A DNA stretch of 64,000 bases from Pseudomonadota bacterium (lineage in GTDB: Bacteria; Myxococcota; Polyangia; Polyangiales; Polyangiaceae). The notes below the pieces were generated by a model, which saw only the letters and a program-made list of their open reading frames with translations, was not told the DNA's origin and did no database searches. Each line of letters begins with the position of its first letter. Positions within the stretch are counted from its first letter, which is position 1. The stretch is taken from the NCBI GenBank assembly GCA_023419055.1, contig JAEZYO010000415.1, forward strand, positions 15,255 to 79,254, given 5' to 3'. Shown here one piece after another: positions 33,748 to 41,910 of this stretch. The position numbers and the translations under genes are program-made.

Positions 33748-34395
33748 GTGAGCACGCAAGAACAGGATTTCATGCCGGGATTGATCGCCCAGCTTCAGTC
33801 GGCAGAGCCGCCGCAGCGCCTCGAGCTGCTCGCCAAGGCGGCGGACGAGCGCTCTGCAGACCCCAGGCCCCTGCTCCTCATGGCAGCGGAGTACATGCAT
33901 CTCGAGCGGACGGACCAGGCCGAGGGCGCGTACATCCTCGCTCTCCAGCGCGCGCCCAACTTTGCCATCGCGCGTTTCCAGCTCGGGCTCCTCCAGTTCA
34001 CGAGTGGTCGCCCAGCCGCGGCGATGGCGACGTGGGCTCCCCTCGAGGCGTTGACCGAGAACGAGCCGCTCCTCCTCTTCAAGCGCGGCCTCGAGGCGCT
34101 GGGCCGCGATCAGTTCCAGGACGCGCAGCGGTGGCTGCTCGCCGGCATTGGTGCCAACACCGTCAACGAGCCACTCAATCGCGACATGCGGATGGTGATC
34201 GACCGCATCGTTCAGGCAGGTCTGCTGCCGAACCAGGGCGGCGCTGTGCCGGCGGACGGCGCCGCGCCCGATGCTCCGGGCGCCCCCGCCCCGAGCGGAG
34301 CCGTGCAGTCGCCGCTTCAGACGCCTGATGCCGCCCCGGGACCGGCGCAAGGACAGGAGCATTTCCTCGTCACGTCGTACGGCCGGAAGCCTTGA
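33748..34395 (+). CDS. TPR-repeat protein
   Basis: The 215-aa product has two or three TPR-like helical pairs: DPRPLLLMAAEYMHLERTDQ, AEGAYILALQRAPNFAIARF with QLGLLQFTSGRPAAAMATW, and LLFKRGLEALGRDQFQDAQR. The last 60 residues are Pro/Ala-rich and likely flexible. The GTG at 33,748-33,750 is chosen because GGGAGGG lies a few bases ahead; an upstream extension in the same frame has poor composition. It is 91 bp after the triple glycosyltransferase and 7 bp before the next gene, so it is probably co-expressed as a scaffold or partner. Function unknown. Confidence 0.75.
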   Translation: MSTQEQDFMPGLIAQLQSAEPPQRLELLAKAADERSADPRPLLLMAAEYMHLERTDQAEGAYILALQRAPNFAIARFQLGLLQFTSGRPAAAMATWAPLEALTENEPLLLFKRGLEALGRDQFQDAQRWLLAGIGANTVNEPLNRDMRMVIDRIVQAGLLPNQGGAVPADGAAPDAPGAPAPSGAVQSPLQTPDAAPGPAQGQEHFLVTSYGRKP

Positions 34396-34402
34396 GGTTC
34401 TG

Positions 34403-34798
34403 ATGAGCCCGCTGGATCCGCTTGGACCCATTCTCGCGCAGGTCCGCGCCCGCGCGCTTGCGCTGAAGCGCAAGGAGTCGGGCCGGGCGGGGGTCGTGTC
34501 CGAGGAGATCTCCGCGCCGGGAGGCTCGGCGTCAGAAGATGACCTCATGGAAGGGCTTGCGGCGGCGGTCGCAGGCATCTCCGCCGACGTCCCCGACCGC
34601 CGTCGAAAGGCGTTTCGCCTCTACATGGAAGCCGTTCTGGCACGAGAGCTCGGGGTCAGCGATTCCAGTGCGGCGGGCTTCCAGGATCTCCTGCAGCGGG
34701 TCCTCTCATCGATGGAGGAAGATCCCGTGTTGCGGGCTGCCATGGAGCGGGCGGGTGACGCGATCTTGAGCGGGGCGCGGGGGCGGCGCGGCACCTGA
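34403..34798 (+). CDS. Hypothetical 131-aa helical protein
   Basis: I do not recognise this family. The product starts MSPLDPLGPILAQVRARALAL, has a disordered Gly/Ser/Glu stretch, then an amphipathic helical region (DDLMEGLAAAVAGISADVPD, RRRKAFRLYMEAVLARELG, FQDLLQRVLSSMEEDPVLRA). No membrane segment or signal is visible. The ATG lies 7 bp after the TPR gene stop, so the pair is likely coupled and may act together. An upstream in-frame ATG would overlap the TPR gene and is less likely. Confidence 0.65.
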   Translation: MSPLDPLGPILAQVRARALALKRKESGRAGVVSEEISAPGGSASEDDLMEGLAAAVAGISADVPDRRRKAFRLYMEAVLARELGVSDSSAAGFQDLLQRVLSSMEEDPVLRAAMERAGDAILSGARGRRGT

Positions 34799-34889
34799 GA
34801 CTGCATTGCGTCCTTGCCGGCGGCCCGGCGGCGGCTGGTGCCGGCTCGTGTCACGGTGACCGCGAGATTGCCCGGGGGAGAAGCAGCAG

Positions 34890-35852
34890 ATGTGGAACGA
34901 AGGCGTCTTCCTCTTTCGTCCAGCCATGCATGCGGAGGACTTCAAGCCGGTCCTCCGAAAGCCGCTGCACGTCCTTCGACCGTTCTCGATCCCCGAGCGG
35001 ATCTCCTGCGAGACCATCTCGATCGTCGTTCCCGTGAAGAACAACCAGCAGGGGATCGACCGCTTCCTCGCCAGCATCCTGAGCAACGTCGATCCGAGGG
35101 AGCACCCGAGAGAGATCATCGTCGTCGACAACAACTCCGACGAGATGACGTCGATCCGTGTCGAGTGTCCGTTCCCCGTGCAGGTGCTCGCATGCACGAA
35201 GCGCGGGCCGGGGGCGGCGCGGAACGTCGGCGCATCTCGAGCGACCGGCGAGTGGATCCTGTTCACGGACAGCGACTGCATCGCCGGCCCGTCCCTCGTG
35301 TCGGGCTACGTCAAGGAGCGCGTCGAGGCGATCGGCTATGCCGGCAGGGTCGTCACGAAGGTGGTGGATCAGTGCTCGCTGTTCTACCTGGAGCAGAACA
35401 CGTTCCTGCCCGTTCCGCTCGCCACCGATTTCGGAGTCGTCCCCGGAACGCTCGTCACCGCGAACTGCCTCGTGCTGAAGGATGCGCTCCTGGCCATCGG
35501 CGGCTTCAACGAGAGCTTCGTCTACGCCGGCGGAGAGGATACGGAGCTGGGATACCGGCTGAGGATGATCGGCAACCTGCAGTTCAGCCTCAACTCGACC
35601 GCTGCGCACGAGATCAACGACGGCCTGCAGGGCTTCGTCGAGCGGTTCATTCGTTATGGTCGCGGCAGCCGGCTGCTCGAAGTCCACTACGACAACCCTG
35701 GGATGTTCCTCCCTCCGAAGCCCGTGCCGCCGAACAACCCGACCCCCGCGAACAGGTTCCTGGCCCAGGTGCATCACCACTCGATGTGGTGGGGCTACAT
35801 GGCGGAGAAGTCGCCGGAGCTCCTGGCGCTCCCGCAAGCGACTGGCACCTGA
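34890..35852 (+). CDS. Family 2 glycosyltransferase
   Basis: The 320-aa product has a GT-A fold of GT2 type: ISIVVPVKNNQQGIDRFL at the start of the domain, EIIVVDNNSDE, KRGPGAARNVGASRATGEWI and FTDSDCIAG (the D-x-D). Further on, GGFNESFVYAGGEDTELGYR matches the (E)D motif of the catalytic base region. It is probably cytoplasmic, transferring a sugar from an activated nucleotide to a lipid-linked or protein acceptor. GGGAGAAG precedes the ATG. It lies 91 bp after the 131-aa gene and ends convergently 24 bp from the next gene. Confidence 0.87.
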   Translation: MWNEGVFLFRPAMHAEDFKPVLRKPLHVLRPFSIPERISCETISIVVPVKNNQQGIDRFLASILSNVDPREHPREIIVVDNNSDEMTSIRVECPFPVQVLACTKRGPGAARNVGASRATGEWILFTDSDCIAGPSLVSGYVKERVEAIGYAGRVVTKVVDQCSLFYLEQNTFLPVPLATDFGVVPGTLVTANCLVLKDALLAIGGFNESFVYAGGEDTELGYRLRMIGNLQFSLNSTAAHEINDGLQGFVERFIRYGRGSRLLEVHYDNPGMFLPPKPVPPNNPTPANRFLAQVHHHSMWWGYMAEKSPELLALPQATGT

Positions 35853-35876
35853 CCAGGCCACGTCGCAAGGAGACGC

Positions 35877-36677
35877 TCATGGCGGCGGGGGGGTGCGCGG
35901 CGTCGCCTCTGGGAGGCCCCTCCGGCGGTACTCGACGAGCCTAAGGTACTTGAAGAAGTTGATCGACGCAGCGACCGCGGAATAGACGAAGCCGTACCAA
36001 CCGTCGAGGAACCCGAGCTGGAAGACGTACCGCTTCAGGAACTTGTAGGGCGGTCCAAGGATCACGTGCACGAGCACGTTCGGCCGCTCCCCCCGGGCAT
36101 GCTTCGCCCGGGCGGCCACCTCGCCGAAACGGAACGCCTGCCGCACGTGCTCGTCCACCGTGAGATACGCCTCGTGGAGGAGATCGCCGCCGAGGCGAAC
36201 CACCCGGTCGCGCGGGAGCACCACGCGGTCGTGCGGGTCGGTTCCTCCCCAGGAGCCCTTGCGGCGGTCCCAGAGGCGGATCATCCGCTCGGGGTACCAC
36301 GCGTGCCGCAGGAACTTGCCGCAGTAGTGATTCGCGCGGTCGATGGCGTACCCGTCGCAGTCGCCCCACGCCTCCTTCACCGCCAGGATCGAGGCACGGA
36401 GGTCGGGCGACAGCCGCTCGTCCGCATCGAGCGAGAGGACGTGATCGTGCGTCGCCTGCGCCATCGCGAAGTTCTTCTGGGCGACGTAGCCGTCGAACGG
36501 GTGCTCGAGGAACCGCACCCCGTGGCGCTCGCAGATGGCCCGGGTTCCGTCGGTGGACAGCGAGTCCACGACGACGATCTCGTCAACCACGCCGGCGAGC
36601 GAGCGGAGGCATGCATCGATCTTCCGCTCTTCGTTGTAGGTGATGATCGTCGCCGAGATCTTCACTGGATCCCCCAT
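35877..36677 (-). CDS. Family 2 glycosyltransferase (LPS core WaaE/KdtX-like)
   Basis: The 266-aa product (from MGDPVKISATIITYNEE) has the GT2 motifs DEIVVVDSLSTDGT and VLSLDADERLSPD, followed by YPERMIRLWDRRKGSWGG and a C-terminal region with LGPPYKFLKRYVFQLGFLDG and a membrane-associated helix. This arrangement is typical of WaaE/LgtF-type beta-glucosyltransferases acting on lipopolysaccharide inner core or related lipid-linked sugars. The ATG at 36,675-36,677 is preferred over one 15 codons upstream because the GT2 beta-strand then starts at residue 6. The exact acceptor is inference. Confidence 0.82.
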   Translation of the reverse strand: MGDPVKISATIITYNEERKIDACLRSLAGVVDEIVVVDSLSTDGTRAICERHGVRFLEHPFDGYVAQKNFAMAQATHDHVLSLDADERLSPDLRASILAVKEAWGDCDGYAIDRANHYCGKFLRHAWYPERMIRLWDRRKGSWGGTDPHDRVVLPRDRVVRLGGDLLHEAYLTVDEHVRQAFRFGEVAARAKHARGERPNVLVHVILGPPYKFLKRYVFQLGFLDGWYGFVYSAVAASINFFKYLRLVEYRRRGLPEATPRTPPPP

Positions 36678-36767
36678 GCCCGGCCAACTTACCCGGACGG
36701 GTCGGACAGCCGCAAGCCGCACGAAGGAGGAGAGGGAGTACCCGCCGCGTCTCCGTCATCGCTGCCT

Positions 36768-37556
36768 TCACCACACCAGGGCGATGCCGCCCGGCGCGGG
36801 CGCCAGGTGGAGCCCGCTCTCGGTGGGGCCATGGAAGAAGTGTGGAATCGCCCAGCCGACCAGCGTTCCGACGGCGGCACCGACCAGCACATCGCTCACA
36901 TAGTGCCGGTCCGCGGCGACCCGGAGATAGGCGGTCGTCGCCGCCGCCCCGTAGGCGAGGACGGCATACGTCTTCGCGTGCGGCGCACGCTGCTCCAGCA
37001 GGAGCGTGCTCGAGGAGGCGGCGATCGCGAACGCGAACGTCGAGTGAGCCGAGAAGAACGAAAGGTTCCGGTCATGCGGGTCGCCGCGCGTATCGCCGCG
37101 CCAGGCATCGGGGCGCTGCCGCGCGAACGCGTACTTGGCCGTCCTGTCGAGAAGCATCGCAACGCTCGTCGCCTCGACGATGAGGAGCGCGTTGGCCCAC
37201 CCGTCCTCCGGATTCTCCCGTCGATACCCCTCGTACAGGCTGTACCCGAGGGCCGCGCCGGCGAGCGTGAATGACAGGACGCTCGAGCCCTTCGCTGCCG
37301 CATCAGGGTCGCTCCAGCGAAGCCGCCGCGAGAGGTCTTCTTCTACACCGGAGGGATCGCACCAGCGGCACCGCGTCGGCGCGAGCTTCTCCTCCAGGAG
37401 GAGGAGCGACAAGGTCGCCGCGCACGCGCCGCCGGTCACGGCAAGATCCGGGACGAGGTCGTAGCTCGGTTGCAGAGGAGGCTCGGCGCTGGCGGTGGAC
37501 GCGAGCACCAGGGCCGCGACGAGAACCAGCCTTCGCGGCCTGCGGTCACTCGGCAT
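36768..37556 (-). CDS. PAP2-family membrane phosphatase
   Basis: The 262-aa product begins with a signal-like hydrophobic stretch (LVLVAALVLASTASA) and has the three PAP2 motifs: KYAFARQRP (motif 1, K-x6-RP), FFSAHS (motif 2; the nucleophile-assisting His is present) and RVAADRHYVSDVLVG (motif 3, R-x5-H-x3-D). Such enzymes dephosphorylate lipid pyrophosphates such as undecaprenyl-PP, or lipid A. In a polysaccharide locus, recycling of the undecaprenyl carrier is the simplest role. The ATG (37,554-37,556) overlaps the 3' end of the Wzi-like gene, so they are co-transcribed. Confidence 0.85.
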   Translation of the reverse strand: MPSDRRPRRLVLVAALVLASTASAEPPLQPSYDLVPDLAVTGGACAATLSLLLLEEKLAPTRCRWCDPSGVEEDLSRRLRWSDPDAAAKGSSVLSFTLAGAALGYSLYEGYRRENPEDGWANALLIVEATSVAMLLDRTAKYAFARQRPDAWRGDTRGDPHDRNLSFFSAHSTFAFAIAASSSTLLLEQRAPHAKTYAVLAYGAAATTAYLRVAADRHYVSDVLVGAAVGTLVGWAIPHFFHGPTESGLHLAPAPGGIALVW

Positions 37557-39138
37557 CGGGAGAAGCTCCGCGCCCACCCAGCACCGGCGTGAACGTGAGC
37601 CCGGCGCGCAACACGAGCTCGTCTCCCAGGAAGTCGCGGTTGAAGCGCTGGCCCGCCGCGACGTGCCAGGAGACCTCCGCCCTGGAGAGCAAAAGCACCT
37701 GACGGAGCCCCAGCACCACCTCCGCGTCGTGCCCCTTCACCTCGTCGGTCGGGCGCCGCCTCCAGTAGATCTCCTCGTTCCTGCGGACCCGCTCGAAGTA
37801 GCCGCCGATTCGACCGCCCCTCGTGAAGACGTCGAGCGCCAGGTACTGGGAGTCCGCACCCGGTCCGATCCAGTCTCCGAGGAGCTGTCCTTCGTGCGTG
37901 TAGTCCGCGTTCTGGCCGTGCAGGTAGAACGTGCAGGCGCGGTCGCCCTGCAGGTTGGAGCGCGTCTTCGAGAGCTCGCCGACGACGCGCCACCAGCGCC
38001 CACCGGCGGCGATCCGCTTCTGGAGCCCGAGGGGCCAGGCCGCGCATCGATCCGGCTGCCGGAGGAACGAGTTGAAGGTCGGGAAGTCGTCCTGGGCGTA
38101 CTCACCGTAGACCTCGACGTCGGGCATGACCCAGCGGAACCAGGCCGAGAAGATCTGGTTGTCGCTGGGGTTGTCGCCGCCCGTGGATTTCTTGTTGAGC
38201 CCCTCGAAGACGGAGAGGAACCAGTCGTCGCGAAGCGAGTCCCAGGACTGGATGTACGTGCGCCCGCCCCCGAGGTACAGGCCCGGCACCCAGCGCGGCC
38301 GGTACGTGAACGCGAGCCCGGTGAACGCGGGATGCGCCCTCGGCTCGACGTGGTACGCCGACTTCGTCAGGCGACCGACGAGCCACTCGAACTCCAGATC
38401 GCCGAGCCAGATGTCGATTGGACGTGCGGTGCCGAGATACAGGTGCGGAAACCCGGGTGCGTTGTTGGTGAGGAGCACGGCGTGGCGGATGCCGGGCCCC
38501 CACCAGCGGTTCTCGGTCGAGAAGCCGAGCCTGAGTCCGTACCCCTCGAGCTGAACGTAGCTCTGGCCCGGCGACGCCTCGAAGAACGAGTCCGACCCGA
38601 AGCGCTGCGGGAGGTCGAGCGCGCCGCCGTAGAAACCGCCCGCAAAGCTTCGCCGTCCGTCCTCACCCGTGTCCACGAGCTCGAAGGCCGCGTTTTGCGA
38701 CCAGCTCGCCTCCGGCGCGAGCTGGTACGAGAGGGCGCCCCATCGGCCCCGGATTCCCCCGCTCAGGAGCGAGGAGAGCCCCTTGCCTTGCCAGAGCAGG
38801 CCGTCGTTACTTCCATCCGGTGTGGTCCGCTCGAACGCCAGGCTGAGCCGCGGAGGCACCCACTCCAGCGCCCCGTCGCGATCGTCCACGTATCGCTCGC
38901 CCCAGGGCACCTCGGCGCCCTCGCACATGGCCCGGGTGCTCACGGCACCGCGCCGGAGAATCCCCGACCGCGGCGCGAGCACGTCCGGTGCGAGATCGGC
39001 CAGGCGCGCCAGCTCCTCCGACCAGGTACCGAGCCCTTCGACGCGCAGGTCACGTCCCGGTGAACAATCGTCGGCTTCTGCGGCTCCGATCGGCAGGATC
39101 GAAGCGACGATTGCGAGAGCTGCCATTGATCTGTGCAT
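37546..39138 (-). CDS. Wzi-like capsule assembly outer-membrane protein
   Basis: The 530-aa product has a signal peptide (MAALAIVASILPIGAAEA) and alternating beta-strands ending in aromatic residues typical of an outer-membrane barrel. Family features include the GYGLRLGFSTENRWWGPGIR block and LTNNAPGFPHLYLGTARPID, which match the Wzi/capsule assembly protein family, whose founding member is an 18-stranded barrel that helps anchor capsule at the cell surface. It is longer than E. coli Wzi but within the range of the wider family. It is followed immediately by the PAP2 gene and preceded, 18 bp away, by the GT25 gene. Confidence 0.82.
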   Translation of the reverse strand: MHRSMAALAIVASILPIGAAEADDCSPGRDLRVEGLGTWSEELARLADLAPDVLAPRSGILRRGAVSTRAMCEGAEVPWGERYVDDRDGALEWVPPRLSLAFERTTPDGSNDGLLWQGKGLSSLLSGGIRGRWGALSYQLAPEASWSQNAAFELVDTGEDGRRSFAGGFYGGALDLPQRFGSDSFFEASPGQSYVQLEGYGLRLGFSTENRWWGPGIRHAVLLTNNAPGFPHLYLGTARPIDIWLGDLEFEWLVGRLTKSAYHVEPRAHPAFTGLAFTYRPRWVPGLYLGGGRTYIQSWDSLRDDWFLSVFEGLNKKSTGGDNPSDNQIFSAWFRWVMPDVEVYGEYAQDDFPTFNSFLRQPDRCAAWPLGLQKRIAAGGRWWRVVGELSKTRSNLQGDRACTFYLHGQNADYTHEGQLLGDWIGPGADSQYLALDVFTRGGRIGGYFERVRRNEEIYWRRRPTDEVKGHDAEVVLGLRQVLLLSRAEVSWHVAAGQRFNRDFLGDELVLRAGLTFTPVLGGRGASPDAE

Positions 39139-39156
39139 GGTCGGGAACGGTCGTCG

Positions 39157-39984
39157 TCAGCGCGTGCAGCGAGGCCGCGAGGCCGCGGATTCGCTGCATC
39201 GGATGTAGGAATCGAGTCCGCTTTGATGGAATGCCTTCGGCTGCGTGACGTAGGCCTCGATCTCGCCCCGGAGGATCACGCGCGTGATCCCGGTGTCCAC
39301 GTTGAGCGCGATGGGCTGCTGGAACCGGAGCAACCGCTCGGCGGCGCGAGGGGTGAGGGCATACGCATGCGTCAGGTCGTGCGACCCGGCCCGACGCAGG
39401 TGGGGGGAGAAAGGACGCGGCAGGATGCGCGACGCTTCCCGGGCGCCCAGGTAGAAGAGTCCTGCGGCCCCGATCATCATGTAGAAGAGGCGGTTCAGGC
39501 GACGCCGGACCGTGACCGTCTCGTTGCGGCCGTATCCCAGGTAGAGCAGGTCCCAGGTGCTCTGGAGCTCGGCGAGCGCTTCACCGACGAGGGGAAGTCC
39601 GTCCGGACAGGGAACGGCGTCGTCCTCGAGGACGAGCACCCGCCGGTGCGGGCCCGAGAGCACCTGCCGCCACACCGCCATGTGCGACATGACGCAAGCG
39701 ATGTGTCCCAGGGACATCGAGCGTCCGCGCCGGTGCAACTTCCGGGCTCGCACCGGGTCGTAGATCCCCGACCTCGTGAGCTCCCCGAGCTCGAGCTCGT
39801 CCTGATCCGTCCCGTAGAAGAGCTCGTAACGCAGCCCTGCCAGCGCTCGCACGAGCTGCTCGTGCCGCTGCGTTGCACGGCGGAGGGTGATCACCACGAT
39901 GCGATCGAAGAAGCCGTTCAGGGTTCGATAGCCCGCGGCGATCCCGTCGGGCACGTTCACGGGACCCTGCGAGTCCTGCGTCAT
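39157..39984 (-). CDS. Family 25 glycosyltransferase
   Basis: The 275-aa product has the GT25 layout: FDRIVVITLRRATQRHEQLV near the N-terminus, MSLGHIACVMSHMAVWRQVL in the middle, then RRVLVLEDDAVPCPDG with the LEDD motif and YLGYGRN. The C-terminal half has SHDLTHAYALTPRAAERLL and NVDTGITR, also family-like. GT25 enzymes add galactose or related sugars to LPS or capsule. The ATG at 39,982-39,984 is preferred because AGGA lies five bases ahead; a GTG six codons upstream lacks a well-spaced site. It ends 18 bp before the Wzi-like gene. Confidence 0.85.
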   Translation of the reverse strand: MTQDSQGPVNVPDGIAAGYRTLNGFFDRIVVITLRRATQRHEQLVRALAGLRYELFYGTDQDELELGELTRSGIYDPVRARKLHRRGRSMSLGHIACVMSHMAVWRQVLSGPHRRVLVLEDDAVPCPDGLPLVGEALAELQSTWDLLYLGYGRNETVTVRRRLNRLFYMMIGAAGLFYLGAREASRILPRPFSPHLRRAGSHDLTHAYALTPRAAERLLRFQQPIALNVDTGITRVILRGEIEAYVTQPKAFHQSGLDSYIRCSESAASRPRCTR

Positions 39985-40011
39985 GGCTTCCTGAGCGGTC
40001 ACCGCTCCGCG

Positions 40012-41910
40012 CTACGCACGAGCGACTACGCGCGGGGTGATCACGACGGGGTCCACCGGGGCGACGGGTGCGACCGGGAGGCTCTCGGGGACCACGTTCG
40101 CATCGTACTCGGGCACGACCTCGACGAGCGTGCTCCGGATCCGCTCCGGACTGAGTCCTTCGAGCGTCGTCAGGATCTCGAGGTGTCGGTTGAGCCGGTC
40201 CCAGGAACACGGGCGCGAGTGACCCACGAAGATCTTGCGGTGCGTCGTCTTCTCGGCGTGCTCCTCGTCGACGGCGATCTCCTCGAACAGCTTCTCGCCC
40301 GGGCGAAGCCCGGTGTACTCGAAGGCGATGTCGACCCCGGGCCGAAGGCCGGAGAGCTCCACCAGGCAGCGCGCGAGATCCAGGATCTTCACCGGCTCGC
40401 CCATGTCGAGGATGAAGATCTCCCCGCCCTTTCCCATCGTGCCCGCCTGGAGCACGAGCTGGCTCGCCTCGGGGATGGTCATGAAGTACCGCTTCATCTC
40501 GGGGTGCGTGATCGTGATCGGTCCGCCGCGCGCGATCTGCTCGCGGAAGATCGGGATCACGCTGCCGGCGGAGCCGAGGACGTTCCCGAACCGCACGGTG
40601 ACGAAGCGGGTCTTGGAGCGCTCGGCCATCGCCTGAACGTACATCTCGGCGATGCGCTTGGTCGTTCCCATGACGGAGGTCGGGTTCACGGCCTTGTCCG
40701 TCGAGACCATCACGAACCGCTCGACCCGGTACTGATCCGAGAGGTCGGCCAGCGCCTTCGTTCCGAAGACGTTGTTCGCGATTCCCTCGTGCGGGTTCCA
40801 CTCGAGCATCGGGACGTGCTTGTGCGCGGCGGCGTGGAAGACGACGGTGGGCCGGAACCTCTGGAAGATGGTCCTCATCCGGGGAACGTCCGCCACGTCC
40901 GCGAGCCGCGGCACGATGAAGAGCTCGGGGTGGAGGCGCTGGAGCTCCCGATGGATGTTGAAGAGGTTGTTCTCCGAGCGCTCGACGAGCACCAGCGCCC
41001 CAGGGTTGAACTTGCACACCTGGCGGCAGATCTCCGAACCGATGGACCCCCCGGCGCCGGAGACGAGGACCACCTTCCCCGCCATGGCGTGAGAGATGGC
41101 CTCCATGTCCAGCGTGACCGGATCGCGCCCGAGCAGGTCCTCGATGTCCACGTCCCGGAGCTGGTTCACGGTCACGCGCCCATCGATGAGATGGTCGATG
41201 CCGGGGATGGTCTTGTAGCTGACGTCCGCGGCCGCGCAGCACTCGACGATGCGCTGCATCTGGCGTCCGGTCGCGGTCGGGATCGCGATGATGACGTCCT
41301 TGACGCCGCGGGATCTCGACACCTTGGCGAGCTCGTCGATGCCCGCGATCACGCTCACCCCGTGAATCCGCCGACCCAGCTTCGAGGCATCGTCGTCGAG
41401 GAAACCGACCGGCTCGTACCTCGACCGGTGGAGACGGAGGATCTCGCGGACCAGCATCTCACCAGCGTCCCCGGCCCCGATGATGAGCAGACGACGGGGT
41501 TGCTCTTCGGTCCCCTGCATCCGCTGCCGCCAGTACGAGTGAACCGCGCGGGTGAAGAAGCGGATCCCGCCCACCGCAGTGAACGAGATGCCGGCCTCGA
41601 GCAGGAAGATCGAGCGGGGGTGGTGATCGAAGCCCAGCGCCCAGACCAGGAAGAAGTACGCAAGCGAGGAGAGCACCGTCGCCTGGAAGATCGTCAGGAG
41701 CGCGCCGATGCTGGAATAGCGCCAGACGTCGCTGTAGAGCCGGTACGCGAAGAACGCGAGCACCCGGCAGGCGAGGAGCGCCGGGAGCCAGATCCAGAGC
41801 TCCAGCAGGAATGTTGCCGGAAGCGAGAACTCGAAGCGCAGCAGCCAGGCGAAGACGAACGACGACGCCCAGAGCGCGAGATGCGCCAGAATCACCCCAA
41901 GATGCCGCAT
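40012..41910 (-). CDS. Membrane nucleotide-sugar 4,6-dehydratase (WbpM/PglF/CapD-like)
   Basis: The 632-aa product has four N-terminal membrane helices (to about residue 110), a first Rossmann-like domain (LLIIGAGDAGEMLVREIL), and a second SDR domain with VLVSGAGGSIGSEICRQV for NAD(P). The active-site region VSTDKAVNPTSVMGTTKRIAE has methionine where classical SDRs have tyrosine; this Ser-Met-Lys arrangement is typical of the long WbpM/PglF type, which makes UDP-4-keto-6-deoxy-GlcNAc. GGGGGAAG precedes the ATG. The C-terminal 30 residues are Val/Pro-rich. It likely supplies the keto sugar for the DegT aminotransferase encoded 1.7 kb away on the other strand. Confidence 0.92.
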   Translation of the reverse strand: MRHLGVILAHLALWASSFVFAWLLRFEFSLPATFLLELWIWLPALLACRVLAFFAYRLYSDVWRYSSIGALLTIFQATVLSSLAYFFLVWALGFDHHPRSIFLLEAGISFTAVGGIRFFTRAVHSYWRQRMQGTEEQPRRLLIIGAGDAGEMLVREILRLHRSRYEPVGFLDDDASKLGRRIHGVSVIAGIDELAKVSRSRGVKDVIIAIPTATGRQMQRIVECCAAADVSYKTIPGIDHLIDGRVTVNQLRDVDIEDLLGRDPVTLDMEAISHAMAGKVVLVSGAGGSIGSEICRQVCKFNPGALVLVERSENNLFNIHRELQRLHPELFIVPRLADVADVPRMRTIFQRFRPTVVFHAAAHKHVPMLEWNPHEGIANNVFGTKALADLSDQYRVERFVMVSTDKAVNPTSVMGTTKRIAEMYVQAMAERSKTRFVTVRFGNVLGSAGSVIPIFREQIARGGPITITHPEMKRYFMTIPEASQLVLQAGTMGKGGEIFILDMGEPVKILDLARCLVELSGLRPGVDIAFEYTGLRPGEKLFEEIAVDEEHAEKTTHRKIFVGHSRPCSWDRLNRHLEILTTLEGLSPERIRSTLVEVVPEYDANVVPESLPVAPVAPVDPVVITPRVVARA

